From Bacteroidales bacterium (GTDB taxonomy: Bacteria; Bacteroidota; Bacteroidia; Bacteroidales; F082): a stretch of DNA of 47,674 bases. Position numbers and translations under genes: made by a program. How positions within the stretch are numbered: position 1 is the stretch's first letter; every line of letters starts with the position of its first letter. The stretch spans positions 1 to 47,674 of the forward strand of contig JAFGYB010000014.1 of assembly GCA_016936355.1 (NCBI GenBank), written 5' to 3'. Positions 8,506-18,002 of this stretch are shown here, piece after piece. The notes under the pieces were generated by a model. That model had not been told where the DNA came from and ran no database searches. It was given only the letters and a program-made list of their open reading frames with translations.

Positions 8506-10554
8506 CTATTTCACTTCACTGCCATTGTTTACCATCGATTCGGGTGAAACAAAACGGAGGTTGCCGTCTTTGTCTTCGGCCATAAGGATCATCCCCTGTG
8601 AGGTGATGCCTCTGAGTTTTCTGGGTGCCAGGTTCACCAAAACGGCCACCTGTTTCCCGATGATGTCTTCAGGTTCGTAGTGTTCGGCAATACCCGAAAC
8701 TACAGTCCGCTGATCGATGCCGGTGTCTATTTTCAGTTGCAGCAGTTTTTTGGTTTTGGGCACTTTTACCGCTTCCAGAATCGTTCCCACCCGGATGTCC
8801 ATGGTGGCAAACGTTTCGTAATCCACTTCTTCCTTCTGCGGTTTGGCGGGGGCTGCTGACAGATTTTCTTTTTTCGTGGCCAGTAATTTCTCCACCTGTT
8901 TCTCTACCTCCGCATCCTCGATCTTTTCAAACAGAAATTCCGGCGTTCCCAGTTCATGACCGGAAGCGAGCAGTTCGGTATTTCCGGCTTCATCCCAGGT
9001 CAGTTTGTCAAGCTGCAGCATGTGGTAGAGCTTGTCAGCCGAGAACGGCAGAAAAGGCTCCGAAAGGATGGCCAGATTCGCTGCAATCTGCAGGGAAACA
9101 TTCAAAATGGTTTCCACCCGCTGCGGATCGGTTTTAAAGATTTTCCAGGGTTCGTTTTCGGTCAGATACTTATTTCCCAGACGGGCCAGATTCATCAGCT
9201 CTGACAAGGCTTCGCGGAAGCGGTACAATTCCAGACTGCTGCCGATCTTTTCGGGGAAGAGCCGGATGCTTTCCAGCGTTTCTTTGTCCAACTCATTCAG
9301 TTCATGCCGGGCAGGTACTTTGCCGTCGAAATACTTTTGAGTCAATACCAGGGTGCGGTTTACGAAGTTACCGAAAATGGCCAGCAATTCATTGTTGTTT
9401 CGGGCCTGGAAATCCTTCCAGGTAAAATCGTTGTCTTTGGTTTCGGGTGCATTGGCCGTCAGCACATAGCGCAATACATCCTGTTTACCGGGGAATTCTT
9501 CCAAATACTCGTGGAGCCATACGGCCCAGTTGCGGGAAGTGGAGATTTTATCGTTTTCCAGGTTCAGAAATTCGTTGGCAGGAACATTGTCGGGAACCAG
9601 GTACGAACCCTCAGCGTGCAGCATCACGGGGAAAATAATGCAGTGGAACACGATGTTGTCTTTTCCGATGAAATGCACCAGCTTGCTGTCGTCCGATTTC
9701 CAGTACGGTTCCCAGTCTTTGCCGGAAGTTTCGCTCCATTCCTTGCTGGCCGAAATATACCCGATGGGCGCATCAAACCATACGTAGAGCACTTTTCCTT
9801 CGGCCCCTTCCACCGGTACTTTCACCCCCCAGTCCAGGTCGCGGGTCACAGCACGGGGCTGCAAGCCCTGGTCTACCCACGATTTCACCTGACCGTACAC
9901 ATTCGCTTTCCAGTCGTCCTTATGACCTTCGAGAATCCATTCACGCAACCATCCTTCGTATTCATCCAGTGGGAGATACCAATGCTTGGTTTCTTTCAGC
10001 ACCGGCACATTGCCGCTCAACGCGGATTTCGGATTGATCAGATCCAACGGACTTAATGAAGTGCCGCAACTTTCGCACTGGTCGCCGTAGGCTTTATCAA
10101 ATCCGCAGTGAGGACAGGTTCCGGTAATGTAGCGGTCGGCCAAAAACGTATGAGTTTCTTCGTCGTAATATTGCTCGTTGCTTTTTTCAATAAACTTATT
10201 GCTGTCGTATAACTTCTTAAAAAATTCTGAAGCCGTTTCGTGGTGAACGGGGGCCGAAGTCCTTGAATACACATCAAACGAAATCCCGAAGGTCTCGAAC
10301 GACTCTTTGATCTGATTGTGGTACCGATCCACAATATCCTGAGGCGTTACGCCTTCTTTGCGGGCTTTGATGGTAATGGGCACCCCGTGCTCGTCGGAGC
10401 CGCCGATAAATAAAACATCTCTTCCTTTGGAACGTAGGTAACGGGCGTAAATATCAGCCGGCACATACACTCCGGCCAGATGTCCGATGTGAATGGGTCC
10501 GTTGGCGTAAGGAAGGGCAGAGGTAATCGTGTATCTCTTAAATGCTTTGCTCAT
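8506..10554 (-). CDS. metG: Methionyl-tRNA synthetase with C-terminal tRNA-binding domain
   Basis: 682 residues; charges tRNA-Met. The class I signature HIGH is at 22-25, the zinc-knuckle cysteines are at 147, 150, 160 and 163, and the KMSKS-like loop is KISTS at 336-340. The anticodon-binding helical domain follows, then a Lys/Glu-rich linker and a C-terminal Trbp111-like OB fold beginning [19 protein letters not shown]. This is the full-length four-cysteine, dimeric arrangement. I start at ATG 10554 (MSKAFKRY); a TTG at 10563 would add three residues. A promoter element lies 17 bases upstream, so the leader is short. Confidence 0.97.
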   Translation of the reverse strand: MSKAFKRYTITSALPYANGPIHIGHLAGVYVPADIYARYLRSKGRDVLFIGGSDEHGVPITIKARKEGVTPQDIVDRYHNQIKESFETFGISFDVYSRTSAPVHHETASEFFKKLYDSNKFIEKSNEQYYDEETHTFLADRYITGTCPHCGFDKAYGDQCESCGTSLSPLDLINPKSALSGNVPVLKETKHWYLPLDEYEGWLREWILEGHKDDWKANVYGQVKSWVDQGLQPRAVTRDLDWGVKVPVEGAEGKVLYVWFDAPIGYISASKEWSETSGKDWEPYWKSDDSKLVHFIGKDNIVFHCIIFPVMLHAEGSYLVPDNVPANEFLNLENDKISTSRNWAVWLHEYLEEFPGKQDVLRYVLTANAPETKDNDFTWKDFQARNNNELLAIFGNFVNRTLVLTQKYFDGKVPARHELNELDKETLESIRLFPEKIGSSLELYRFREALSELMNLARLGNKYLTENEPWKIFKTDPQRVETILNVSLQIAANLAILSEPFLPFSADKLYHMLQLDKLTWDEAGNTELLASGHELGTPEFLFEKIEDAEVEKQVEKLLATKKENLSAAPAKPQKEEVDYETFATMDIRVGTILEAVKVPKTKKLLQLKIDTGIDQRTVVSGIAEHYEPEDIIGKQVAVLVNLAPRKLRGITSQGMILMAEDKDGNLRFVSPESMVNNGSEVK

Positions 10555-10571
10555 ACGTTTCAAAATTTTCG

Positions 10572-10579
10572 CAAAGGTA
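10572..10579 (-). promoter_or_regulatory. Bacteroidota -7 element for metG
   Basis: TACCTTTG on the minus strand, an exact TAnnTTTG match, 17 bases before the metG ATG. No matching -33 TTG at 18-21 bases. Confidence 0.6.
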
Positions 10580-10671
10580 CAGAATAGAATGCAAGCTTCA
10601 GAATTTCACAAACAGAAAAGATGCAGCTACTAACTGATCAACCCGACGGTTAAAAAAAGCAAATTATATCG

Positions 10672-10679
10672 TATTTTTG
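10672..10679 (+). promoter_or_regulatory. Bacteroidota -7 element for the ldcA-yraN unit
   Basis: TATTTTTG on the plus strand, 16 bases before the LD-carboxypeptidase ATG. With the metG element it makes a divergent promoter pair within about 110 bases. Confidence 0.55.
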
Positions 10680-10695
10680 TTTCTTTCTGAACATT

Positions 10696-11607
10696 ATGTC
10701 TGAACTATCCTATATACAACCTTCCTTTCTCAAACCCGGCGATGTCATCGGACTGATCGCTCCGGCCCGGAAAATTTCCGAACCGGAAGTCAAAAAAGCC
10801 GTCCAAATCATTCAGGTCCACGGTTATAAAGTCCTTTTTGGGAAAAATCTGTTCGGTAGTTACGGTTCCTTTTCGGGAACGGATAGCGAACGCAGTGCAG
10901 ACCTGAAAAGCATGATTGAAAATCCGGAAGTCAAAGCCATCCTGTCGGTTCGGGGCGGATACGGTTGTGTGCGGATTGTGGACAGCATACCCTTTGAATT
11001 GATTCGCAACCATTCCAAATGGCTCATCGGTTACAGCGATCTGACCGTCTTACACAGCGAACTGCATAGGCTGGGTGTGCAAAGCCTGCATGCTTCCATG
11101 CCCATCAATTTCCCGGAAAACACTCCCGAAGCTCTTCATTCGCTGTTTCATGCGCTGGAAGGTTCGCTACCCTCTTATAAATGGAATACTCATCCGCTGA
11201 ACCGAAAAGGAAAAGCAACCGGGGTCTTAACTGGAGGCAACATTTCCGTTTTGTACAGTTTGCTGGGCAGCGACACCTTCCCCGACACGGAAAACAAGAT
11301 CCTTTTTCTGGAAGATCTGGACGAATACCTCTACCATATCGACCGGATGATGCAGGCTTTCAAAAGGGCCGGTAAACTAAACAGACTATCCGGTCTGTTG
11401 GTGGGCGGACTCACCGACATGCACGACAACACCGTCCCCTTCGGGAAAAATGCCGAAGAAATCATCCGCGAAAGCACAGATGAATACAACTATCCTGTAG
11501 CCTTTGATTTTCCGGCAGGTCATTTAAAGGACAACCGTGCGCTGGTATTGGGACACTCCGTAACGCTGGACGTCGCTGCGGTTTCAACACTCAATTTTAA
11601 CCCGTAA
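10696..11607 (+). CDS. ldcA: LD-carboxypeptidase (peptidase family S66)
   Basis: 303 residues. Family S66 removes the terminal D-Ala from murein tetrapeptides during cytoplasmic cell-wall recycling. The nucleophile motif GYSD places Ser114; the catalytic partners fit Glu206 (LFLEDLDEYLYHIDRM) and His276 (FPAGHLKDN), giving the Ser-Glu-His triad. The N-terminal KPGDVIGLIAPA and the SVRGGYGCVRI loop are also typical. There is no signal peptide, consistent with a cytoplasmic enzyme. It is first in a compact unit: yraN follows after 3 bases and a small membrane protein overlaps that. Confidence 0.93.
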   Translation: MSELSYIQPSFLKPGDVIGLIAPARKISEPEVKKAVQIIQVHGYKVLFGKNLFGSYGSFSGTDSERSADLKSMIENPEVKAILSVRGGYGCVRIVDSIPFELIRNHSKWLIGYSDLTVLHSELHRLGVQSLHASMPINFPENTPEALHSLFHALEGSLPSYKWNTHPLNRKGKATGVLTGGNISVLYSLLGSDTFPDTENKILFLEDLDEYLYHIDRMMQAFKRAGKLNRLSGLLVGGLTDMHDNTVPFGKNAEEIIRESTDEYNYPVAFDFPAGHLKDNRALVLGHSVTLDVAAVSTLNFNP

Positions 11608-11610
11608 CCC

Positions 11611-11970
11611 ATGGCAAAGCACAATCTTCTGGGAAAAGAGGGCGAACAGCTGGCCAAAGATTTTCTGTTGCAGAAAGGATGGTTGTTGCTGGAAGTAAAC
11701 TGGCGTTATGAGCATAAGGAAGTGGACCTGATCTTCCGCGACGGCAACGAACTGGTCATCGTAGAAGTAAAAACCCGCAGCACCGATTACTTCGGAAATC
11801 CGGAAGAAGCCGTGCACGAAGCCAAGGAAGAACATCTGATCCAGGCTGCAGAAGCCTACCTTGAAGAACACAATCTGGATCTGGAAGTACGGTACGACGT
11901 ACTTGCCATCATTCTGAAAAACGGAACACACGAAATCACCCACATTGTCGACGCCTTTTATCCCCGATGA
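11611..11970 (+). CDS. yraN: YraN/UPF0102 family putative nuclease
   Basis: 119 residues with the family layout: GKEGEQLAKDFLLQKGW near the N-terminus and the PD-(D/E)XK-like core EVDLIFRDGNELVIVEVKTR (Asp and Glu-x-Lys). Members resemble Holliday-junction-resolvase folds, but their role is not established. It starts 3 bases after ldcA, and its stop overlaps the next start by 4 bases (ATGA), so the three genes are probably co-translated. Confidence 0.92.
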   Translation: MAKHNLLGKEGEQLAKDFLLQKGWLLLEVNWRYEHKEVDLIFRDGNELVIVEVKTRSTDYFGNPEEAVHEAKEEHLIQAAEAYLEEHNLDLEVRYDVLAIILKNGTHEITHIVDAFYPR

Positions 11971-12209
11971 AACACCAAAACAATAAACTCCGGAAGCTGA
12001 CAGGAAATCTTGCCCTGATCATTCTCGTGGCTCTGGCCGTACTGAAGTGGTTTTGGGGCTGGTGCAGTATCTGGCTGTGTCTGGCATTCGGGGTTACCGT
12101 TGTGGCCTGGAGCATTATTTCTGACTCGACAGAGAGTGAAAAACCATCAGAGGAATCTCCGAATGATACAACACCTTCCGGGTCACACTGGGATGATACA
12201 ACTTCATGA
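11967..12209 (+). CDS. Small membrane protein, unknown function
   Basis: 80 residues starting at an ATG that overlaps the yraN stop (ATGA). A basic N-terminus (KLRKLTGN) is followed by one or two membrane segments rich in Trp and Leu (about 14-50) and a Ser/Glu/Thr-rich polar tail. The ATGA coupling supports expression. The final 95 bases lie antisense within the 3' end of the universal stress protein gene, so the tail may be under double coding constraint, or the frame may have run on after loss of an earlier stop. No family is recognised. Confidence 0.6.
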   Translation: MKHQNNKLRKLTGNLALIILVALAVLKWFWGWCSIWLCLAFGVTVVAWSIISDSTESEKPSEESPNDTTPSGSHWDDTTS

Positions 12210-13242
12210 ACAAATTCCTGTGGTGGGTGGTCATGGCGATGATGTCGATGTTGTTTTCTTTGACAAAGTCTTCCAGACAAAGCTGTAAATCGATGCATTC
12301 CAGGAGTCCGCACTCCAGTTTCTGAACCCCCAGCTTTTCGGTGATAAACTGCTTCATCTTGTGCATCTGAACTTCCTGAAGATTTTCGATCATTTCCGAA
12401 ATGTGCAGACAATGAATGCGGGCATCAAAGGGTTTGGCAAAGGAAGCCAGTTTGCTCAGTGCCCAATAATCGGTTTCATCGAAATCAGTAGCATAGGCAA
12501 TCCGCTGGGGCAGAACACATTGTTCTGAATCGAATCCCTTGGGAACCGCAATGATCGGACGGGTAATCTTCTCGATCACCTTGGCGGTAACACTGCCGAA
12601 CGACCAGCGCCCCTCCCGTTTACTTCCCCGCGTTCCCATCACCAGCAACCCCGGATTATACGCCTCAGCATAATCCAGAATCGTGTTCACCACGTTGCCT
12701 TTCACCAGGTCGTAAAAAACATTCACGCCTTTGACGTTGTTTGCTTTCAGTTTGGCTTTCAGCTTTTGCTGCAATGCTTTCAGGTTTTGCTCCACCTGAT
12801 TTTCGATCTCCTGCGTAATTTCTTCCAGGTTCACGGCAAACGTAAAGGTTTCCATGTGTACAAACGGACTCTGGTTGGGATCCATGTACACATTCAGCAA
12901 CTGCACATCGGCCTTCATCACCGAAGCCAGTCGTAACGCATAGCAAGCTGCATTTTCGGCGTGTTCCGTGAAATCGACCGGAACCAAAATACGCCGGGCA
13001 ATGCGCATATAGTTTACTGCCTGTTCTTTTTCTTTTCCGTAAGCCGATTTGAAATCTTCGTAAATCTGAGAAGCAGTCAGAAAATCTTCAGAGCCCACCA
13101 TCACATCCACACCGCCTGCCGCTTCTTTGATTTCATTCTGGTGCGTCATAAAACTTTCGATCCCCTGTTCCTCAAGCATGGCGCTCAATAGCTGGGCCCT
13201 CATCTGGGTTAGGGTAGCCAGTGTCAGAAATTTTTCGTTCAT
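12115..13242 (-). CDS. Universal stress protein with N-terminal DUF2007-like domain and two Usp domains
   Basis: 375 residues from ATG 13242 (MNEKFLTLATL); the frame runs 51 bases further to an alternative start at 13293. About residues 1-65 (ATLTQMRAQLLSAMLEEQGIE and later VMVGSEDF) look like a DUF2007-type signal-transducing domain. Usp domain 1 begins RRILVPVDFTEHAENAACYAL and ends with the nucleotide-binding loop GTRGSKREGRWSFGSVTAKV. Usp domain 2 begins RIAYATDFDETDYWAL but lacks a clean G-x2-G loop, so only the first probably binds ATP. Cytoplasmic stress role by family. It overlaps the convergent small membrane gene by 95 bases. Confidence 0.87.
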   Translation of the reverse strand: MNEKFLTLATLTQMRAQLLSAMLEEQGIESFMTHQNEIKEAAGGVDVMVGSEDFLTASQIYEDFKSAYGKEKEQAVNYMRIARRILVPVDFTEHAENAACYALRLASVMKADVQLLNVYMDPNQSPFVHMETFTFAVNLEEITQEIENQVEQNLKALQQKLKAKLKANNVKGVNVFYDLVKGNVVNTILDYAEAYNPGLLVMGTRGSKREGRWSFGSVTAKVIEKITRPIIAVPKGFDSEQCVLPQRIAYATDFDETDYWALSKLASFAKPFDARIHCLHISEMIENLQEVQMHKMKQFITEKLGVQKLECGLLECIDLQLCLEDFVKENNIDIIAMTTHHRNLFMKLYHPSVTRKVLYHSEIPLMVFHSLSSQK

Positions 13243-13316
13243 CACCCGGATTTTATGTTTCGCTATGTAAATATAATTAAATTTAAGCTGCAAAGCAAGG
13301 GAAGTCTACTTATTAT

Positions 13317-13324
13317 TACTTTTG
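13317..13324 (+). promoter_or_regulatory. Bacteroidota -7 element for the pseudouridine synthase gene
   Basis: TACTTTTG, 19 bases before the ATG at 13344; exact match to TAnnTTTG. No -33 TTG at the usual spacing. Confidence 0.55.
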
Positions 13325-13343
13325 CCGCCTCATTCATAAACTC

Positions 13344-14165
13344 ATGGAAAACAGGAAAAAACCGTCGCGATCCCCCAAAAAGGAAAAAAAGAGCTATGCA
13401 CCCAAACCCCGAAAGGCACAAAACAAGCATGCGGAACCCAAAAGGGAAAGCGATGGATCTGTCAGACTGAATAAATACCTGGCCGATGCGGGCATTTGTT
13501 CCCGGCGGGAAGCCGACAGGCTGATCGAAAGCGGAGCGGTTTCCATCAATGGTAAACCGGTAACCCAGCTGGGCACCCGGGTGCAACCCACCGACAAAGT
13601 TCAGTACGGCGGACAAACGCTTTCAAGGGAAGCCCTACGTTATGTATTGCTGAACAAACCCAAAGGCTACCTCACTACTTCCGACGATCCGTTCAACCGT
13701 AAAACGGTGATGTCGCTGGTGGAACGTGCCTGTCATGAGCGGATTTATCCTGTAGGCAGACTGGACCGCAACACCACGGGACTGTTGCTGTTTACCAACG
13801 ACGGTGAACTGGCCAAAAAAATGATGCATCCCAAATTCAACGTTAAGAAAATTTACCATGTCTACTTGGATAAAAATCTAACCAAAAACGACATGCTTCA
13901 AATTGCCGGAGGTTTGGAACTGGAAGACGGAGTCATCATGCCCGATAAGATTGCTTATGTGGAAGGGGGTGAAGACAAAAAACAAATCGGCATTGAACTG
14001 CATTCGGGCAAGAACCGCATCGTTCGCCGGATCTTCGAACACATGGGATACAAAGTACTCAAACTGGACCGTGTTTTCCTGGCCGGTCTCACCAAAAAAG
14101 ATCTGCCCCGGGGCAAATGGCGAATGCTAACACCTCAGGAGCTAAATCTTCTGAAAAGACTCTAA
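13344..14165 (+). CDS. RsuA/RluB-family pseudouridine synthase
   Basis: 273 residues; isomerises a uridine in rRNA to pseudouridine. A highly basic, disordered N-terminus (1-38, Lys/Arg/Ser/Pro-rich) precedes an S4 RNA-binding domain (about 41-88, RLNKYLADAGICSRREADRL) and the catalytic domain with GRLDRNTTGLLLFTNDG, Asp141 being the nucleophile. LHSGKNRIVRRIFEHMGYKVLKLDR is the RsuA/RluB/RluE/RluF-type C-terminal motif. It most resembles RluB; the exact target base is not readable. Such basic N-terminal extensions are frequent in this phylum. Confidence 0.92.
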   Translation: MENRKKPSRSPKKEKKSYAPKPRKAQNKHAEPKRESDGSVRLNKYLADAGICSRREADRLIESGAVSINGKPVTQLGTRVQPTDKVQYGGQTLSREALRYVLLNKPKGYLTTSDDPFNRKTVMSLVERACHERIYPVGRLDRNTTGLLLFTNDGELAKKMMHPKFNVKKIYHVYLDKNLTKNDMLQIAGGLELEDGVIMPDKIAYVEGGEDKKQIGIELHSGKNRIVRRIFEHMGYKVLKLDRVFLAGLTKKDLPRGKWRMLTPQELNLLKRL

Positions 14166-14257
14166 GCCCAGAATTCCTGTCCCGTAAAAGGCAACAGGTT
14201 CTTATTTTTAATCGGAAAAAAATAAACTATTCACCTCTCTTTTTTGCCTGCTTTTTG

Positions 14258-14265
14258 TAGTTTTG
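14258..14265 (+). promoter_or_regulatory. Possible -7 element for transaldolase
   Basis: TAGTTTTG, 61 bases before the ATG at 14327, in an otherwise gene-free 160-base gap. No -33 TTG at the usual spacing. Confidence 0.45.
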
Positions 14266-14326
14266 AAGCGGACGACGTATCCATCATTTCATTAATTATC
14301 CTAGAACTCAAGTAAACCGTAAAAGA

Positions 14327-15283
14327 ATGAACACACTGGAGCAGTTAAAACAATTTACCGTGGTCGTTGCCGACACCGGTGATTTTGAATCCATGAAACA
14401 ATACAAACCCCAGGACGCCACCACCAATCCGTCGCTCATCCTTCAGGCGGCCAAAAAACCGGAATACCAGCCTCTTTTTGACGATGCGGTGGCTTATGCC
14501 CGGTCGGTGAGCGGTGATGAGGAAAAGAAACTGCGCAGTGCCATTCAGAAACTCTTTGTTAATTTCGGTCTGGAAATCCTGAAAATCGTTCCGGGCCGCG
14601 TTTCCACTGAAGTGGATGCCCGGTTATCGTTCCGTATTTACGACACCATTTCCTACGCCAAAAAACTGATCGGTTTGTACGAAAAAGAAGGCATCGGCCG
14701 GGAACGCATACTGATCAAAGTAGCGGCTACCTGGGAAGGAATCCGGGCTGCCGAAATTCTGGAAAAAGAAGGAATCCACACCAATCTGACGCTGCTGTTC
14801 AGCCTGACCCAGGCCATTGCCTGTGCCCAGGCCGGCGTTCAGCTGATCTCTCCCTTTGTAGGCCGCATTCTCGACTGGTACAAAAATGACCGGGGTGTGG
14901 ACCATATTCCCGCCAAGGAAGACCCCGGTGTTCTTTCGGTGCGCGAAATTTACTCTTACTACAAGAAATTCAACTATCCGACCGAGATCATGGGTGCCAG
15001 TTTCCGCAACAAGGAAGAAATCATGGAACTGGCCGGTTGCGATCTGCTGACCATCGCTCCTTCGCTGTTGAAAGAACTGGAAGAAACGACCCTCGACCTG
15101 ACACAAAAACTGTCTCCCGAAAAAGCCGGGAAGTACAGCCTGGAAAAAACCGAACTGGATGAAATGCAGTTCCGTTGGAACCTGAACGAAAACCCCATGG
15201 CCAGCGATAAACTGGCGGAAGGCATCCGTAAGTTCAGCAACGACATCCGCGAACTGGAAAAAATGATCAAACAGAAGCTATAA
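14327..15283 (+). CDS. tal: Transaldolase
   Basis: 318 residues, the length of classical TalB-type enzymes; exchanges a dihydroxyacetone unit between sedoheptulose 7-phosphate and glyceraldehyde 3-phosphate in the non-oxidative pentose phosphate pathway. DATTNPSLI at 30-38 and the Schiff-base Lys131 in [16 protein letters not shown] match the family, followed by [12 protein letters not shown] and the phosphate-binding [10 protein letters not shown]. It stands alone, ended by a strong terminator 18 bases past the stop. Confidence 0.97.
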   Translation: MNTLEQLKQFTVVVADTGDFESMKQYKPQDATTNPSLILQAAKKPEYQPLFDDAVAYARSVSGDEEKKLRSAIQKLFVNFGLEILKIVPGRVSTEVDARLSFRIYDTISYAKKLIGLYEKEGIGRERILIKVAATWEGIRAAEILEKEGIHTNLTLLFSLTQAIACAQAGVQLISPFVGRILDWYKNDRGVDHIPAKEDPGVLSVREIYSYYKKFNYPTEIMGASFRNKEEIMELAGCDLLTIAPSLLKELEETTLDLTQKLSPEKAGKYSLEKTELDEMQFRWNLNENPMASDKLAEGIRKFSNDIRELEKMIKQKL

Positions 15284-15300
15284 ACGATAAAAATCGTTGG

Positions 15301-15329
15301 AAAAGGGACGGAAATCCGTCCCTTTTTTT
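15301..15329 (+). terminator. Intrinsic terminator after transaldolase
   Basis: AAAAGGGACGGA, a 2-base loop and TCCGTCCCTTTT form a 12-bp stem running into seven T residues. Confidence 0.9.
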
Positions 15330-15500
15330 ATGCCTGATTCCAAAGCCGGAACCTTCCATTCTTCCAATCCTCCTTTCTTCTGCACCAACCGTTTTCTCCG
15401 ATAAGCAGTCTGGCGATCAATTCCTTTACGTGAATCACTGAAAATAATTTTTTTTGTGAAGTTTATAACAATACGTATCCCTTTTCCCGCAAAGAATTCG

Positions 15501-15508
15501 TATTTTTG
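15501..15508 (+). promoter_or_regulatory. Bacteroidota -7 element for the mmd operon
   Basis: TATTTTTG about 137 bases before the mmdA ATG. This would give an unusually long leader for this window, where most promoters sit 15-35 bases from the start codon. Confidence 0.5.
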
Positions 15509-15645
15509 TGAATAATTTAACAAGGTAACAGGGAATGCAAAATTCGGGAGCAAATACCCGATACCATATCCTCTATGAAGGCTTCAAAACGAAACGTTCA
15601 TAATTGCTTTCAGAAAATAAATAACCAGATCAACCCGTATACATT

Positions 15646-17202
15646 ATGACCATCGAAGAAAACATCCAGGGTTTACTTGAACGCCGCGAAGAAGCGCTCA
15701 AAGGCGGAGGCGAGAAAAAACTGGAAATGCAACACAAAAAAGGGAAATTTACCGCCCGCGAACGAGTGTACTTATTGCTCGACGAAGGGAGTTTTGAGGA
15801 ATACGACATGTTTGTCAGTCACCGGAGCACCGATTTCGGACTGGAAAAAGAACATTACCTGACCGACGGGGTCATCACGGGTCACGGAACCATCGACGGG
15901 CGGGTGGTGTATATTTTTTCACAGGACTTCAGCATTTTCGGGGGATCACTTTCCGAATCCTATGCCAAAAAAATCTGCAAGATCATGGACCAGGCCATGA
16001 AGGTCGGAGCTCCGGTCATCGGATTGAACGACAGCGGCGGCGCCCGCATTCAGGAAGGGGTGAAAAGTCTGGCCGGATACGCCGACATTTTTCAGCGAAA
16101 CATCCTGGCGTCGGGACTAATCCCGCAGATCTCCGCCATTTTTGGTCCCTGTGCCGGGGGCGCCGTATATTCTCCGGCCCTCACCGATTTCATTCTCATG
16201 AGCAAGGAGAACAGCTACATGTTCGTAACCGGACCCAAGGTAACCAAGACAGTTACCGGGGAAGACATCACCACCGATGACCTGGGCGGTGCCGAAGTGC
16301 ACGAACGCAAATCGGGAGTCAGTCATTTTATTGTGGAAGACGAAGAAGAAGGCATCATGCTGATTCGCAAATTGCTTTCGTTCCTTCCACAAAACAACCT
16401 GGAAGACCCGCCACTGGTCGAATGTTCCGATCCTATTTCCCGCATGGAAGACGCGTTGAACGAAATCATTCCCGATGATGCCAGCATCCCCTATGATGTA
16501 AAAGACGTCATCTTCATGATCACCGACAACAACGAATTTCTGGAAACCCAGGAAAATTACGCCAAAAATATTGTCACCGGTTTTGCCCGCTTCAACGGAA
16601 TGCCGGTGGGTATCGTGGCCAACCAGCCTAATTACCTGGCCGGAGTACTGGACATCAACGCCTCCCGAAAAGCCGCCCGGTTCGTTCGTTTTTGCGATGC
16701 CTTCAACATCCCGATCATCACCCTGGTGGATGTCCCGGGATTCTTACCCGGCAGCGGTCAGGAATACGGCGGGATCATCCTCCACGGAGCCAAACTACTG
16801 TTTGCTTACGGCGAAGCCACCGTTCCTAAGATCACCATTACCTTGCGAAAATCGTACGGCGGCGCCCACGATGTGATGGGTTCCAAACAGCTGCGCGCCG
16901 ACCTCAACTATGCCTGGCCTTCCGCTGAAATCGCCGTGATGGGCGCCGCCGGTGCCGTGGAAATCCTGGAAGGAAAGAACGTCAAAAACATGACGGCAAA
17001 AGAAAAAGATGAATACCTGGTCCGAAAGGAAAAGGAATACAAGATGAAGTTTGCCAATCCCTACGATGCTGCCCGGTACGGTTTTATTGACGATGTGATC
17101 GAACCCCGGAATACCCGTTTCAGAATCATCCGCGGACTGCAAACGCTGGCTACCAAAAAGGACACCAATCCATTGAAAAAACATTCCAATTTACCGCTCT
17201 AA
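15646..17202 (+). CDS. mmdA: Methylmalonyl-CoA decarboxylase alpha subunit (carboxyltransferase)
   Basis: 518 residues of the acyl-CoA carboxyltransferase family. It moves the carboxyl group of (S)-methylmalonyl-CoA to the biotin of the carrier subunit, releasing propionyl-CoA. Typical blocks: [38 protein letters not shown], and in the second half [20 protein letters not shown] then [18 protein letters not shown]. The sequence alone would also fit propionyl-CoA carboxylase beta, but the downstream delta-like, biotin carrier and OadB-like membrane subunits make the Na+-pumping decarboxylase much more likely. First gene of a four-gene operon; the next starts 12 bases on. Confidence 0.93.
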   Translation: MTIEENIQGLLERREEALKGGGEKKLEMQHKKGKFTARERVYLLLDEGSFEEYDMFVSHRSTDFGLEKEHYLTDGVITGHGTIDGRVVYIFSQDFSIFGGSLSESYAKKICKIMDQAMKVGAPVIGLNDSGGARIQEGVKSLAGYADIFQRNILASGLIPQISAIFGPCAGGAVYSPALTDFILMSKENSYMFVTGPKVTKTVTGEDITTDDLGGAEVHERKSGVSHFIVEDEEEGIMLIRKLLSFLPQNNLEDPPLVECSDPISRMEDALNEIIPDDASIPYDVKDVIFMITDNNEFLETQENYAKNIVTGFARFNGMPVGIVANQPNYLAGVLDINASRKAARFVRFCDAFNIPIITLVDVPGFLPGSGQEYGGIILHGAKLLFAYGEATVPKITITLRKSYGGAHDVMGSKQLRADLNYAWPSAEIAVMGAAGAVEILEGKNVKNMTAKEKDEYLVRKEKEYKMKFANPYDAARYGFIDDVIEPRNTRFRIIRGLQTLATKKDTNPLKKHSNLPL

Positions 17203-17214
17203 AAACCCCAGGTC

Positions 17215-17568
17215 ATGATACTGATTTACCACCTCCCCGACGTCATGCAGGGCCTCGTGATCTCCATCACCGGTTATGTTATTGTGTTTACCGCCCTTTT
17301 GCTGCTGTACCTCTCGTTTACACTGGTATCGAAACTGTTTCGTTACAACCTCCGCCAAAAACTGATCAAAAGAGGTAAAATCACCCAGGATACCGGAAAA
17401 GAACATTTTGTGGTCCCCGGCCAGGTGGTGGCCGCCATTGCCATGACCATTTATCTTTCGGAGGAACTGCACGACGAAGAAAGCAACATCCTCACCATCA
17501 AAAAAGCATCCAAGACTTATTCTCCCTGGAGTTCCAAAATTTACGGACTTCAGGACTATAAAAAATAA
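17215..17568 (+). CDS. OadG/MmdD-type delta subunit of the Na+-pumping decarboxylase
   Basis: 117 residues. One N-terminal membrane helix (about 12-40) is followed by a basic, polar cytoplasmic tail containing VVPGQVVAAIAMTIYLS and ending in YGLQDYKK. The fold type, size and position between the alpha and biotin subunits match the OadG-gamma/MmdD family, which anchors the carboxyltransferase to the membrane subunit. Divergent in sequence, so the assignment rests partly on context. It is separated by 5 bases from the carrier gene. Confidence 0.82.
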   Translation: MILIYHLPDVMQGLVISITGYVIVFTALLLLYLSFTLVSKLFRYNLRQKLIKRGKITQDTGKEHFVVPGQVVAAIAMTIYLSEELHDEESNILTIKKASKTYSPWSSKIYGLQDYKK

Positions 17569-17573
17569 ACACC

Positions 17574-18002
17574 ATGAAACGATTCAAATTCACCATACGG
17601 GGAAACGAGTACGAAACCGAAGTGCTGAAATTTAAAGCTTCCAGTGCGTTGATTGAAGTGAACGGCACCCGGTACGAAGTAGAACTGCACAAAGAAAACA
17701 CCAAACCCGAGTTTTCCATCAAACGTCCTGCGCGCACACAGGAGGTAAAAAGCAACCCGAACACTCCGAAAAGCAATGTGTATGCCGTCAAGGCTCCCTT
17801 ACCGGGAATCATCTTACAGGTGTTTGTGAAAGAGGGCGATACCGTTGCCAAGGACGACAAACTGCTCATATACGAAGCCATGAAAATGGAGAACCTGCTG
17901 AAATCCGACAAGGAAGGTACCGTTAAATCCGTCAAAGTGAAAGCCTCGGATGCCATCCTGCAGGATGAGGTATTGATGGAACTGGAAATGGAACATAATT
18001 AG
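17574..18002 (+). CDS. Biotin carboxyl carrier subunit (MmdC-like)
   Basis: 142 residues. The C-terminal biotinyl domain (about 69-140) carries EAMKMEN with the biotin lysine at 104 and the preceding APLPGIILQVFVKEGDTVAKDD. The N-terminal half (1-65) is a conserved beta-rich segment beginning MKRFKFTIRGNEYETEV, followed by a short Pro/Asn/Lys linker. It shuttles the carboxyl group from the alpha to the beta subunit. The TAG stop shares a base with the GTG start of the next gene. Confidence 0.92.
   Translation: MKRFKFTIRGNEYETEVLKFKASSALIEVNGTRYEVELHKENTKPEFSIKRPARTQEVKSNPNTPKSNVYAVKAPLPGIILQVFVKEGDTVAKDDKLLIYEAMKMENLLKSDKEGTVKSVKVKASDAILQDEVLMELEMEHN

Larger units (their letters stand above)
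15284..15645. other. Gene-free stretch between transaldolase and the mmd operon
   Basis: About 360 bases holding the transaldolase terminator, a promoter element at 15501-15508 and a leader of about 130 bases before mmdA. An opposite-strand open frame crosses it but runs through the terminator and is not credible. I see no known riboswitch pattern in the leader. Confidence 0.6.

Noticed and set aside
14258..14326. Riboswitch before transaldolase
   Set aside because: The leader is short and shows no conserved riboswitch core that I can recognise.
15278..15553. 91-residue minus-strand open frame before the mmd operon
   Set aside because: It runs through the strong transaldolase terminator and a promoter element; no recognisable protein pattern.
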